Assembly (NCBI GenBank): GCA_016927095.1
Contig: JAFGNI010000087.1
Span: 1-7,534 of the forward strand
DNA: 7,534 nt
From: Anaerolineae bacterium
Lineage (GTDB): Bacteria > Chloroflexota > Anaerolineae > B4-G1 > SLSP01
Reading direction: 5' to 3'
In this document: positions 1-5,219 of the stretch, in pieces
Layout of the letters: each line of letters opens with the position of its first letter
How positions within the stretch are numbered: position 1 is the first letter of the stretch
Translations under genes and position numbers: made by a program
Notes under the pieces: generated by a model
The model's database searches: none
What the model saw: only the letters and a program-made list of their open reading frames with translations
Told to the model about the DNA's origin: nothing

Positions 1-1
1 A

Positions 2-1177
2 AGCTGGACGGACGGCGCGGCGCTTGCGCGCGGCGGCGACGTGGTCGTCGTGTCCGTCAACCATCGTCTCGGCCCGCTGGGCTATCTTCACCTCGAAGAC
101 CTAGCCGGTCCCGCCTACACCGCATCGGGCAACGTGGGCATGCTCGACCTGGTCCTGGCCCTACAGTGGGTCCGCGACAACATTGCGACGTTCGGTGGCG
201 ACCCGGACAACATCACGATCTTCGGCGAATCAGGTGGGGGCGCCAAGGTCAGTATGCTGCTGGCGATGCCTGTCGCCCGGGGCCTTTTCCACAAAGCCAT
301 CATCCAAAGCGGACCCGGTATGCTCATGCGCTCGCGCGACGAAGCCGCCAAGGATGCGCGCAGGCTCCTGCGACAGCTGGACGTCAGTTCAGACGATATC
401 CAGGCTCTCCACGACATGCCCGCCGACCGCCTGATCGCGGCGCAAGCGCACCTGCACCGCGCCAATCCCTACTACGTCCTCAGACCTGTCGTGGACGGCG
501 ACCTGCTGCCCCGGTCGCCCTTCGAGCCCGCTGCGCCCGAGACGGCGCGCGATATCCCGCTTCTGATCGGCACGACGCGGGGCGAGACCACGCTCTTCCT
601 GGGGACGATCCCTCTGTTGGGCACCTTCAGCCGGCCCAACCTGCTTTCAAAACCGGCACTTGCGGCCCTGATGTGGATCTTGACCGGGACGGCAGCGCCA
701 CGGATTCTGCGGACCTATCGCAACGCAGCACCCGACGCCCCCGCCAACGTGCGCCTCGCCGACATCACGACCGACCTCACCATGCGCATACCTTCGATTC
801 GGATCGCCGAGCGCCAAGCTGTCGCTGCCACAGCCCCGGTCCATATGTACCTGATGGCCTGGGAATCTCCGGCATTGGACGGCAGACTGCGGGCGACCCA
901 CTCCCTGGATGTGCCCCTCGTCTTCGACAACGTCGCCGGCGCGCCGGGCCTCACCGGCGACTTACTGGAGGCGCACGTACTGGCTCACAAGATGAGCCAG
1001 GCATGGGCTGCTTTCGCACATCACGGCAACCCGGAGCATCAGCATCTGCCGCCCTGGCCCGCCTACACAACGGAGGACCGCGCGACAATGATCTTCGACA
1101 GTGAGTGTCGCGTGGTGGACGATCCCGGACGGGAGGCACGGCTGGCCTGGGAGGGCAAGCGCCTCTGGTCGATGTGA
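2..1177 (+). CDS. Type-B carboxylesterase (alpha/beta hydrolase), 5' end outside window
   Basis: Predicted ester hydrolase of the carboxylesterase type-B family. The reading frame is open from base 2, and the residues just before base 41 (DGAALARGGD) already fit the family, so the GTG at 41 is internal and the true start lies left of the window. 391 residues are visible; family members are usually about 500, so roughly the first 100, including the oxyanion HGGG-type loop, are missing. The block VVVSVNHRLGPLGY is diagnostic. Counting the codon at 41 as 1, the nucleophile is Ser64 in FGESGGGAKVS (codon at 230), the acid is Glu182 in GTTRGETTLF, and the catalytic His is His287 in ATHSLDVPLVFDN. 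The C-terminal block AFAHHGNPEH is also typical. The nucleophile elbow reads GESGGG rather than the commoner GESAGG. Natural substrate is unknown. Whether it has a signal peptide cannot be seen. Confidence 0.93.
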   Translation, partial: SWTDGAALARGGDVVVVSVNHRLGPLGYLHLEDLAGPAYTASGNVGMLDLVLALQWVRDNIATFGGDPDNITIFGESGGGAKVSMLLAMPVARGLFHKAIIQSGPGMLMRSRDEAAKDARRLLRQLDVSSDDIQALHDMPADRLIAAQAHLHRANPYYVLRPVVDGDLLPRSPFEPAAPETARDIPLLIGTTRGETTLFLGTIPLLGTFSRPNLLSKPALAALMWILTGTAAPRILRTYRNAAPDAPANVRLADITTDLTMRIPSIRIAERQAVAATAPVHMYLMAWESPALDGRLRATHSLDVPLVFDNVAGAPGLTGDLLEAHVLAHKMSQAWAAFAHHGNPEHQHLPPWPAYTTEDRATMIFDSECRVVDDPGREARLAWEGKRLWSM

Positions 1178-1189
1178 GCGACGGCTCAC
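1174..1189 (+). terminator. Small hairpin over the esterase stop codon (weak terminator candidate)
   Basis: GTGAGC and GCTCAC form a perfect 6-bp stem around a 4-nt GACG loop, and the TGA stop of the esterase gene lies inside the left arm. No T-run follows, so this is not a canonical intrinsic terminator. It could still protect or help end the transcript. A chance origin is plausible. Confidence 0.2.
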
Positions 1190-1438
1190 GCCTTGCTCCT
1201 GATTTCGCGCTTCCTGCGGGACACCGGTATCCCTCACTTGCCGCGCCGTTCACGCCCGGCTGCGGTATACTTACGCCGCGAGACTTTGTTCGCAAGAAGG
1301 GATCGCAGCTGGTTGGACCCGTATCGTGGGTTTCTTGGGGGGCCCGGCGCGACGAATCACCACCTTCGGTCGCTTGCAGGCGATGGCGGGTAGCACAGGC
1401 AGTTCCACTGCATATTCCCAGCGCAGGGAGCACGGAAA
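1178..1438. other. Spacer between esterase and alkylation-repair operon
   Basis: 261 bp with no convincing coding sequence. A TATACT hexamer at 1266-1271 resembles a -10 box, but the nearest -35-like TTGCCG (1238-1243) is 22 bp away, so no promoter is called. The operon that begins at 1439 must be driven either from somewhere in this stretch or by read-through from the esterase gene. Confidence 0.5.
1425..1430 (+). promoter_or_regulatory. Ribosome binding site for the AlkD-like gene
   Basis: AGGGAG lies 8 nt before the ATG at 1439 and supports that start codon. No other in-frame start with a comparable site was found nearby. Confidence 0.7.
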
Positions 1439-2119
1439 ATGAACGAGTCTTGGGACATCTCTCAAGTAGAAACGATCGCCGGTGCCTACGACGCGCGAAT
1501 CCAGGCGCTGCCAAAGCGCAACACGCCCAACATCAGGGCAGTCCGCCGTGAATTCACCAGTAAGCTCAAAGCAGCGCCGCCTGAGGTCGTGCTTGGCCTG
1601 GCGATGACATTGGTCCATCAATATGGCTATCGCGGGGACGCCTATGAGCTGCTGCGGTATCACAAGGCGGCCTTTGAGAGCCTGACGGAAGCCCAGATCG
1701 AGGCCCTGGGCGAAGGCATCGACAGCTGGTGGTCGGTGGACGGCTTCGCGCGCACGATCTCGGGTCCGGCGTGGCTCGAGGGGCTGCTCGGCGACGAGAC
1801 GATTCACCGGTGGGCACGATCTGACAACCTCTGGTGGCGCCGTGCGGCGTTGGTAAGCACGGTGGCCCTCAACGTGCGTTCGCGGGGCGGCTACGGCGAC
1901 GTGGACCGCACCTTGGCAGTCTGCCGGATGTTGGCCGACGATCACGAGGATATGGTCGTCAAGGCCCTATCTTGGACGCTCCGTGAGCTGGTCGTCCACG
2001 ATCCCGACGCGGTCTGGGACTTTCTGGCGACGTATCACGACGTGCTGGCTGCCCGCGTTAAGCGCGAGGTCAACAACAAGCTAGAGACCGGGCTGAAGAA
2101 CCCAAGGAAGAGCACATGA
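1439..2119 (+). CDS. DNA alkylation repair protein, AlkD-like HEAT-repeat glycosylase
   Basis: Predicted cytoplasmic DNA glycosylase of the AlkC/AlkD family, which excises cationic alkylpurines such as 3-methyladenine and 7-methylguanine without flipping the base. The length, 226 residues, is close to Bacillus cereus AlkD (about 237). Family blocks appear in order: SWWSVD (96-101), SDNLWWRRAALV (128-139), VKALSWTLREL (174-184) and the basic VKREVNNKL near the C-terminus. By comparison with AlkD from memory, D101 should match catalytic Asp113, R135 matches Arg148 and W179 matches Trp187. The first block is one residue shorter than AlkD SWWDTVD, so the exact partner of Trp109 is uncertain. It is the first gene of a likely operon; its TGA overlaps the next gene's ATG (ATGA). 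There is no signal peptide or membrane segment. The family call is strong; the substrate is inferred. Confidence 0.88.
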   Translation: MNESWDISQVETIAGAYDARIQALPKRNTPNIRAVRREFTSKLKAAPPEVVLGLAMTLVHQYGYRGDAYELLRYHKAAFESLTEAQIEALGEGIDSWWSVDGFARTISGPAWLEGLLGDETIHRWARSDNLWWRRAALVSTVALNVRSRGGYGDVDRTLAVCRMLADDHEDMVVKALSWTLRELVVHDPDAVWDFLATYHDVLAARVKREVNNKLETGLKNPRKST

Positions 2120-2598
2120 ACAACCAGACGATGAGCCTGACCAGCCCTGCCTTTGCGGATGGCGGCAAGATGCCGGAGATACATACCTGTCACGGTCCCA
2201 ACACGTCGCCCCCACTGGCGTGGGATGGCGCCCCAACAGGCACGCAGAGCTTCGTGCTGATTATGGACGATCCGGACATCCCCATGCGGTGGCTCAGGCT
2301 GATGACCTGGACGCACTGGCTCGTCTTCGATATCCCTGGCGAGGCGCGCAGCGTGCCCGCCGACCTACCGGGGGGCCCGGAGCTGGACAACGGCGCCAAG
2401 CAGGCGGTGACCTCCTTCCGGGTCGCGGGCTACGGTGGACCTTGTCCCCCGGTTGGCTCCCATCGCTACCACTTCCGGCTCTACGCCCTCGACTGCGTCC
2501 TGGACCTCGATCCGCGACAGACAAGGCGCTCCGATCTGGAGGCGGCGATGACAGGCCACGTGCTCGCCACCGCAGAGCTGGTCGGCGCATTCCGGTAA
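2116..2598 (+). CDS. YbhB/YbcL-family PEBP (Raf-kinase-inhibitor-like) protein
   Basis: Small soluble protein of the phosphatidylethanolamine-binding-protein fold, bacterial YbhB/YbcL branch. At 160 residues it has the usual length. Ligand-pocket motifs are in order: SPPLAW (31-36), MDDPDIP (50-56), THWLVFDIP (66-74), then GYGGPCPPVGSHRYHFRLYALD spread over 105-126. These hold the conserved Asp, His and GPCPP/HRY residues of the anion-binding site. Bacterial members have no settled biochemical role, so none is assigned here. The ATG overlaps the previous stop by one base in an ATGA junction, and AAGGAAG at 2104-2110 gives a well-spaced ribosome site, so translational coupling with the AlkD-like gene is likely. 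No signal peptide is seen, so it is probably cytoplasmic. The next gene starts 34 bp downstream. Confidence 0.9.
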   Translation: MNNQTMSLTSPAFADGGKMPEIHTCHGPNTSPPLAWDGAPTGTQSFVLIMDDPDIPMRWLRLMTWTHWLVFDIPGEARSVPADLPGGPELDNGAKQAVTSFRVAGYGGPCPPVGSHRYHFRLYALDCVLDLDPRQTRRSDLEAAMTGHVLATAELVGAFR

Positions 2599-2632
2599 CT
2601 TCTGCGTAACTGAGGGGCAGTGGAGAAGAGAG

Positions 2633-3505
2633 ATGCCCTACCGGCACTACGGCAATATCGGCGACGTCTGGAAGCACCTGCCGCTCTGTGAGGTCCTGGC
2701 CATCGAGCAGCCGACCGCCTATATCGAGACCAACGCGGCCTATGCTGCCTACGCGCTAGAGGGCACGCCGCGACAGCGCTATGGCGTCGGCCACACTTAC
2801 GCACACGCGAACCGAGCTCCCGCCGTCGACAGCTCCCGCTATCTGGCGCTTCTCCGGGCGGTGAATGCCGGCTTAACTGAGCCCCGTACTTACTTGGGAT
2901 CGTCCGCGCTGGCGATGCAGATCCTGGGAGACAGCTGCGAGCGGTACATCCTCCTCGATATCGAGGCGCCCGCGCTGGCGAACGACGTCGCCTATGCCGG
3001 CGCCTTGGGCCTGACCGGCAAGGTGGAAACACTGCTGGGCGACTCGATCGCTGGCACACTCTCCATGCTGCCCCGGTTGGAGCGCGACGTCTTTATCCAC
3101 ATCGATCCCTATGCGATCTTCGAACCGAACGTAGCCGGGCAGACCTATTTCGACGTCTTCCTAGCAACCGCGAGGCGTGGCATACGGTGCATGCTCTGGT
3201 ATGGCTATTTCACCGGCAACGAGCGAGCGCTGCTGGCGACGCGCATCAGAGACGCCATCGTCGACGGCCCAGGTGTCACCGCCGGTCAGGTCTACGGCGT
3301 CGACGTCACGATGGCATTGTTGCAGCCCGACACCATAGTCGCCAACCCCGGCATCGTGGGCTGCACCGTGCTGACGGCAAACCTGTCGCAAGCCTCGCGA
3401 GAGGCCGTCGCGGCCTTGGGCCAGGGCCTCGTTACGGTCTATGAGGACGATGTCACCTTTGAGGAACACCCAGGCCGTCTACGTATGTCAGTGCTGGTCC
3501 TCTAG
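2633..3505 (+). CDS. Divergent RlmJ-like methyltransferase (DPYA in place of DPPY)
   Basis: 290 residues that line up end to end with RlmJ, the enzyme making m6A2030 in 23S rRNA (E. coli form about 280 residues). Shared blocks in order: YRHYGNIGDVWKH (3-15; RlmJ YRH...ADVLKH), YIETNAAYAAYAL (30-42; RlmJ YLDTHAGAGRYQL), YLGSSALAMQIL (87-98; RlmJ YPGSPLIARLLL), VETLLGD (131-137), FIHIDPYAIFE (154-164; RlmJ LILIDPPYE) and MLWYGY (187-192; RlmJ ALWYPV). Tyr3, His5, Lys14 and Asp158 keep the conserved Tyr, His, Lys and Asp of RlmJ. The second Pro of the amino-methyltransferase motif is gone (DPY-A instead of DPP-Y), and the glycine-rich DTHAGAG cofactor loop is replaced by ETNAAYA. Activity and target may therefore differ. 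GGAGAAGAG at 2622-2630 precedes the ATG. It is the third gene of the operon. A non-rRNA adenine target or an inactive homologue is possible. Confidence 0.72.
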   Translation: MPYRHYGNIGDVWKHLPLCEVLAIEQPTAYIETNAAYAAYALEGTPRQRYGVGHTYAHANRAPAVDSSRYLALLRAVNAGLTEPRTYLGSSALAMQILGDSCERYILLDIEAPALANDVAYAGALGLTGKVETLLGDSIAGTLSMLPRLERDVFIHIDPYAIFEPNVAGQTYFDVFLATARRGIRCMLWYGYFTGNERALLATRIRDAIVDGPGVTAGQVYGVDVTMALLQPDTIVANPGIVGCTVLTANLSQASREAVAALGQGLVTVYEDDVTFEEHPGRLRMSVLVL

Positions 3506-3651
3506 CACTGGAACCGAGAGCCGCCTAGCCGGCTGCGCAGCAGAGCTATGTTGGGCGGCTAGCTGAGCCGCCCCACCGCAGTAGGCTTCGCTCAGGCGTA
3601 GACCACGCCGGTGTTCTGGGCGTTGGCCGTTCGTGAGGTGATCGACGGCGA
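3506..3651. other. Convergent spacer between the two methyltransferase genes
   Basis: 146 bp separate the stop of the plus-strand RlmJ-like gene from the stop of the minus-strand RlmM-like gene. The left half carries two inverted repeats that share one arm (AGCCGCC at 3519-3525, GGCGGCT at 3554-3560, AGCCGCC at 3566-3572). The right half shows no further structure and no supported gene. Confidence 0.5.
3553..3573. terminator. Hairpin between convergent genes, putative bidirectional terminator
   Basis: GGGCGGCT (3553-3560) and AGCCGCCC (3566-3573) make a perfect 8-bp, mostly G-C stem around a 5-nt AGCTG loop. It lies 48 bp past the RlmJ-like stop and 79 bp past the minus-strand RlmM-like stop, the expected place for a shared terminator. 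Neither strand has a T-run after the stem, so it may instead act as a 3'-end stabiliser or a Rho-assisted stop. Confidence 0.45.
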
Positions 3652-4713
3652 CTACGACCGGGGCCACGCTATAGACTCCTTCCGCTGGACGGCAACGGTG
3701 ACCTCGCTGCGGTTGTGAAAGAGCTGTCGGGCGCCTATGATCTCGTAGGTACGGCCCAACATCTCAAGCGCCGTCTGGAGCGGCGACACAAAGTCGCGCT
3801 TGGGCAGCTTCAATGTTATCAGGCCCCACCCTCTGGGATGCAAGTGTTCGACGGCCCGCCCCATCAGCCGCGCCGAATCGCGAGCGTCCATCCGGATGTC
3901 ATTCACGATGATGTCGAAGATCCCCTCGGCGGAAGGTAGAAAGTCCTCCGCGAGTTGTCTGACGTGTCGGATCCCGTCGTCGTCCTCCAGGCGCGGGTCT
4001 AGGGCCGCAGGGTCCACCGCAACCACACGGACACCGCGCTGGCGCAACACACGGGTCCAACCACCGGGCGCAGCACCCAGATCCAGGGCAGTCCGGGCGC
4101 CGGCAACGTCCAGGTCAAAGACCTCCAGGGCCTCGAGAAGCTTGAACTCGGCCCGGCTGATCTGCCCCTTCTCCTGCCGGAAGCGCCGCGCACCGCCGGC
4201 CCAGTCACTCAGGTTATCCGCCGCGAGAGAGAGCCCCAAGTACCCCATCTGAGGCGTGGCGACGATGGAGAGCACCTGCACGGGATTGCGCACGTCAAGA
4301 GGCGCACCGCCGCGCGCCAGCGCGGCGGCCGCGGGCGTGTTGACGTCGTAGGGACCGACAGACCAACCCTCTCCCAGGAACCGCGTCTGCACCGAGAAAG
4401 GCTGTTCGGCGGCAAGATCGTCGGTGAAGCCCGCAGCAGTCTCGACCAGCAAATCCACATCAGCCGCCGTCTGGGTCAATGGTACCGTAGCATGGACCGG
4501 GCAGATATGCCGGCAGAAGATGGGTGGCGTCTCCCGCAGTCTCCCAGCCAGCGCGACCCAGCTGACACTCAGCGCCACCCATCCTATATCGGGAGATAGC
4601 CACTGCAGTAACGCCGAACCCGGCGCAGCCTCCAGCATCTCCGTCAGCGCCAAGTCGCGCGAGGCGGGATCCGCCGTCATCAGGAGCTGGTCTCGATGGT
4701 CGCTTTGGGTCAT
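3652..4713 (-). CDS. RlmM-like SAM-dependent 2'-O-ribose RNA methyltransferase
   Basis: 353 residues from the ATG at 4713 to the TAG at 3652-3654. A FtsJ/RrmJ Rossmann domain fills the C-terminal half, with SAM motif I DLGAAPGGWT at 211-220 and an intact 2'-O-methyltransferase tetrad: K191 (SRAEFKLLEAL), D272 (IVNDIRMD), K302 (TLKLPKR) and E337 (FHNRSEVTV). The tail ARQLFHNRSEVTV closely matches E. coli RlmM (ARQLYHDREEVTV), which 2'-O-methylates C2498 of 23S rRNA, and RlmM is of similar size (366). The N-terminal 170 residues, with SVQTR and YLGLS blocks, fit a diverged THUMP-type RNA-binding region. The ATG at 4713 is preferred because GAAGGAAG (4717-4724 on the minus strand) sits just upstream; in-frame ATGs 14 and 20 codons further upstream lack such a site. 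It is a single-gene unit with its own promoter. Target C2498 is inferred; another rRNA or tRNA ribose is possible. Confidence 0.85.
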   Translation of the reverse strand: MTQSDHRDQLLMTADPASRDLALTEMLEAAPGSALLQWLSPDIGWVALSVSWVALAGRLRETPPIFCRHICPVHATVPLTQTAADVDLLVETAAGFTDDLAAEQPFSVQTRFLGEGWSVGPYDVNTPAAAALARGGAPLDVRNPVQVLSIVATPQMGYLGLSLAADNLSDWAGGARRFRQEKGQISRAEFKLLEALEVFDLDVAGARTALDLGAAPGGWTRVLRQRGVRVVAVDPAALDPRLEDDDGIRHVRQLAEDFLPSAEGIFDIIVNDIRMDARDSARLMGRAVEHLHPRGWGLITLKLPKRDFVSPLQTALEMLGRTYEIIGARQLFHNRSEVTVAVQRKESIAWPRS

Positions 4714-4716
4714 GGG

Positions 4717-4724
4717 CTTCCTTC
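4717..4724 (-). promoter_or_regulatory. Ribosome binding site that fixes the RlmM-like start
   Basis: GAAGGAAG on the minus strand ends 3 nt before the ATG at 4713; its AGGA core is 5 nt away. This selects the ATG at 4713 over the in-frame ATGs at 4755 and 4773, which would put the inverted repeat or its flank inside the coding region. Confidence 0.7.
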
Positions 4725-4743
4725 GCGCTGCAAACGGAAGGCA

Positions 4744-4807
4744 CCCGTTCGACATTCCGCTGAGGGCGCCCATCCGGATGGGGGCGCTCAGCGCAGCGAC
4801 AAACGGG
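4744..4807 (-). repeat. 64-nt imperfect inverted repeat in the leader of the RlmM-like gene
   Basis: The core, 4758-4793, has two 18-base arms that meet with no spacer at 4775/4776. Sixteen of 18 pairs match, the innermost seven (CCCATCC/GGATGGG) perfectly; the two mismatches are G-G (4768/4783 and 4765/4786). After an 8-base internal loop on each side, CCCGTT (4744-4749) pairs with AACGGG (4802-4807). In the minus-strand transcript predicted from the promoter at 4861-4889, this forms a strong stem in the 5' untranslated region, ending about 30 nt before the start codon and about 20 nt before the ribosome site. No T-run follows on either strand, so it is not a normal terminator. It could be an RNA control element, an mRNA-protecting hairpin or a dispersed repeat unit. 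Confidence 0.65.
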
Positions 4808-4860
4808 GGCCCGGGCTGGCTCCCGCGCCACGTTGTTATTCTTGGGTAGCCAGCGTAGCC

Positions 4861-4889
4861 AAAATAGCATAGGTCTGGACGGATGTCAA
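4861..4889 (-). promoter_or_regulatory. Sigma70 promoter of the RlmM-like gene
   Basis: On the minus strand a perfect TTGACA -35 box (plus-strand 4884-4889) is followed after exactly 17 bp by a TATTTT -10 box (4861-4866). Transcription would start near 4854, giving a leader of about 140 nt that contains the large inverted repeat. Box quality and spacing are strong; use in vivo is inferred. Confidence 0.7.
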
Positions 4890-4896
4890 CCGGTTG
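4887..4896. promoter_or_regulatory. Palindrome overlapping the -35 box (operator candidate)
   Basis: CAACCGGTTG is a perfect 10-bp palindrome that shares three bases with the -35 box of the minus-strand promoter. The position suits a repressor or activator site. The palindrome is short, so chance cannot be excluded. Confidence 0.3.
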
Positions 4897-4913
4897 GGTG
4901 GCAAACTGCCCTG

Positions 4914-4935
4914 ATCGACTTGCAAAGTTTTCGAT
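4914..4935. promoter_or_regulatory. Imperfect inverted repeat over the plus-strand -35 box (operator candidate)
   Basis: ATCG-ACTT at 4914-4921 pairs with AAGT (4925-4928) and CGAT (4932-4935), with a 3-nt centre and an unpaired TTT. It covers the TTGCAA -35 box of the promoter pointing at the protease gene. The shape is compatible with a regulator site; no specific regulator can be named. Confidence 0.25.
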
Positions 4936-4948
4936 TCTGACTTATTAT
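4920..4948 (+). promoter_or_regulatory. Sigma70-type promoter reading toward the protease gene
   Basis: TTGCAA (4920-4925) and TATTAT (4943-4948) are separated by 17 bp, in an AT-rich patch that stands out in this GC-rich window. The start would fall near 4955, leaving a leader of about 265 nt before the protease ATG at 5220. The -35 box of this promoter lies 30 bp from the -35 box of the opposing promoter. No better promoter was seen closer to the gene. Confidence 0.5.
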
Positions 4949-4960
4949 TAGTTAGAAGGC

Positions 4961-4986
4961 CTGCCTATGGCACTAGCCCATGGCAG
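4961..4986 (+). promoter_or_regulatory. Leader hairpin 1 upstream of the protease gene
   Basis: CTGCC (4961-4965) and ATGG (4967-4970) pair with CCAT (4978-4981) and GGCAG (4982-4986), a 9-bp stem with one bulged T and a 7-nt loop. It would form almost at the predicted 5' end of the transcript, where stems often protect mRNA. No T-run follows. Confidence 0.35.
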
Positions 4987-5009
4987 CTGCCTCCCAACTG
5001 ACACCCTCG

Positions 5010-5038
5010 AGGCGCTGCATTCGGCCTACAGGGCGCCT
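5010..5038 (+). promoter_or_regulatory. Leader hairpin 2 upstream of the protease gene
   Basis: AGGCGC (5010-5015) pairs with GCGCCT (5033-5038). The stem can extend inward through TG/CA if GG (5031-5032) bulges out. It lies in the middle of the long leader. A role is unproven and the stem is short. Confidence 0.25.
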
Positions 5039-5219
5039 TGGGGCTGGAAGTCAACTATCCATCTGCAGTAAGCATACACCAACCCGCAGTCCTATAGCGC
5101 GAAGGAGGCTGTGTCCACCTGCCAATGATCTAGCATGCGTCCTCTGCTCACAAGTGAATCATCATTCCGTAACACTTACCCCAAGCGAAGTACCCGCACC
5201 TCATCGTTAGGAGAGTTAC

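Larger units (their letters stand above)
4949..5219 (+). other. Long untranslated leader region of the protease gene
   Basis: This stretch of about 270 bp has no supported gene. It holds the two hairpins noted separately and a perfect Shine-Dalgarno AAGGAGG at 5102-5108 that is not followed by a properly spaced start of any real open frame: GTG at 5111 gives a five-codon frame and ATG at 5125 a two-codon frame. The real ribosome site, AGGAG at 5209-5213, lies 6 nt before the protease ATG. Confidence 0.45.

Noticed and set aside
166..1104. Plus-strand open frame (312 codons) inside the esterase gene in another frame
   Set aside because: Its translation is rich in Arg, Pro and His without motifs, whereas the overlapping esterase frame contains the whole catalytic triad.
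1238..1271. TTGCCG ... TATACT as a promoter for the alkylation-repair operon
   Set aside because: The 22-bp spacing is too long for sigma70, and no -35-like hexamer occurs at 16-18 bp.
951..1514. Minus-strand open frame (187 codons) across the esterase end and spacer
   Set aside because: Low-complexity Arg/Pro/Ser translation, no family resemblance, and it overlaps both flanking real genes.
1271..1945. Long minus-strand open frame (224 codons) opposite the AlkD-like gene
   Set aside because: It lies antisense to a gene with clear family motifs, its translation is Arg/Pro-rich with no recognisable domain, and it is what high GC content produces by chance.
2481..3059. Minus-strand open frame (192 codons) opposite the PEBP and RlmJ-like genes
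   Set aside because: Arg/Ser-rich shadow of two well-supported plus-strand genes.
3602..3720. Protein-like plus-strand frame (VFWALAVREVIDGDYDRG) past the RlmJ-like gene
   Set aside because: It is a short stretch after a TAG with no start site or ribosome site, and it runs into the antisense of the RlmM-like gene. A gene remnant is possible but unsupported.
4744..4807. Inverted repeat as an insertion-sequence end or transposon scar
   Set aside because: There is no transposase, no second copy in the window and no clear target-site duplication around it.
4980..5210. Possible 76-codon gene in the control region
   Set aside because: There is no ribosome site before its ATG, no recognisable motif, and it lies in the predicted untranslated leader of the protease.
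4951..5215. GTTAG-type motifs as integron attC sites
   Set aside because: Isolated GTTAG matches lack the paired RYYYAAC core and the long imperfect palindrome of attC sites.
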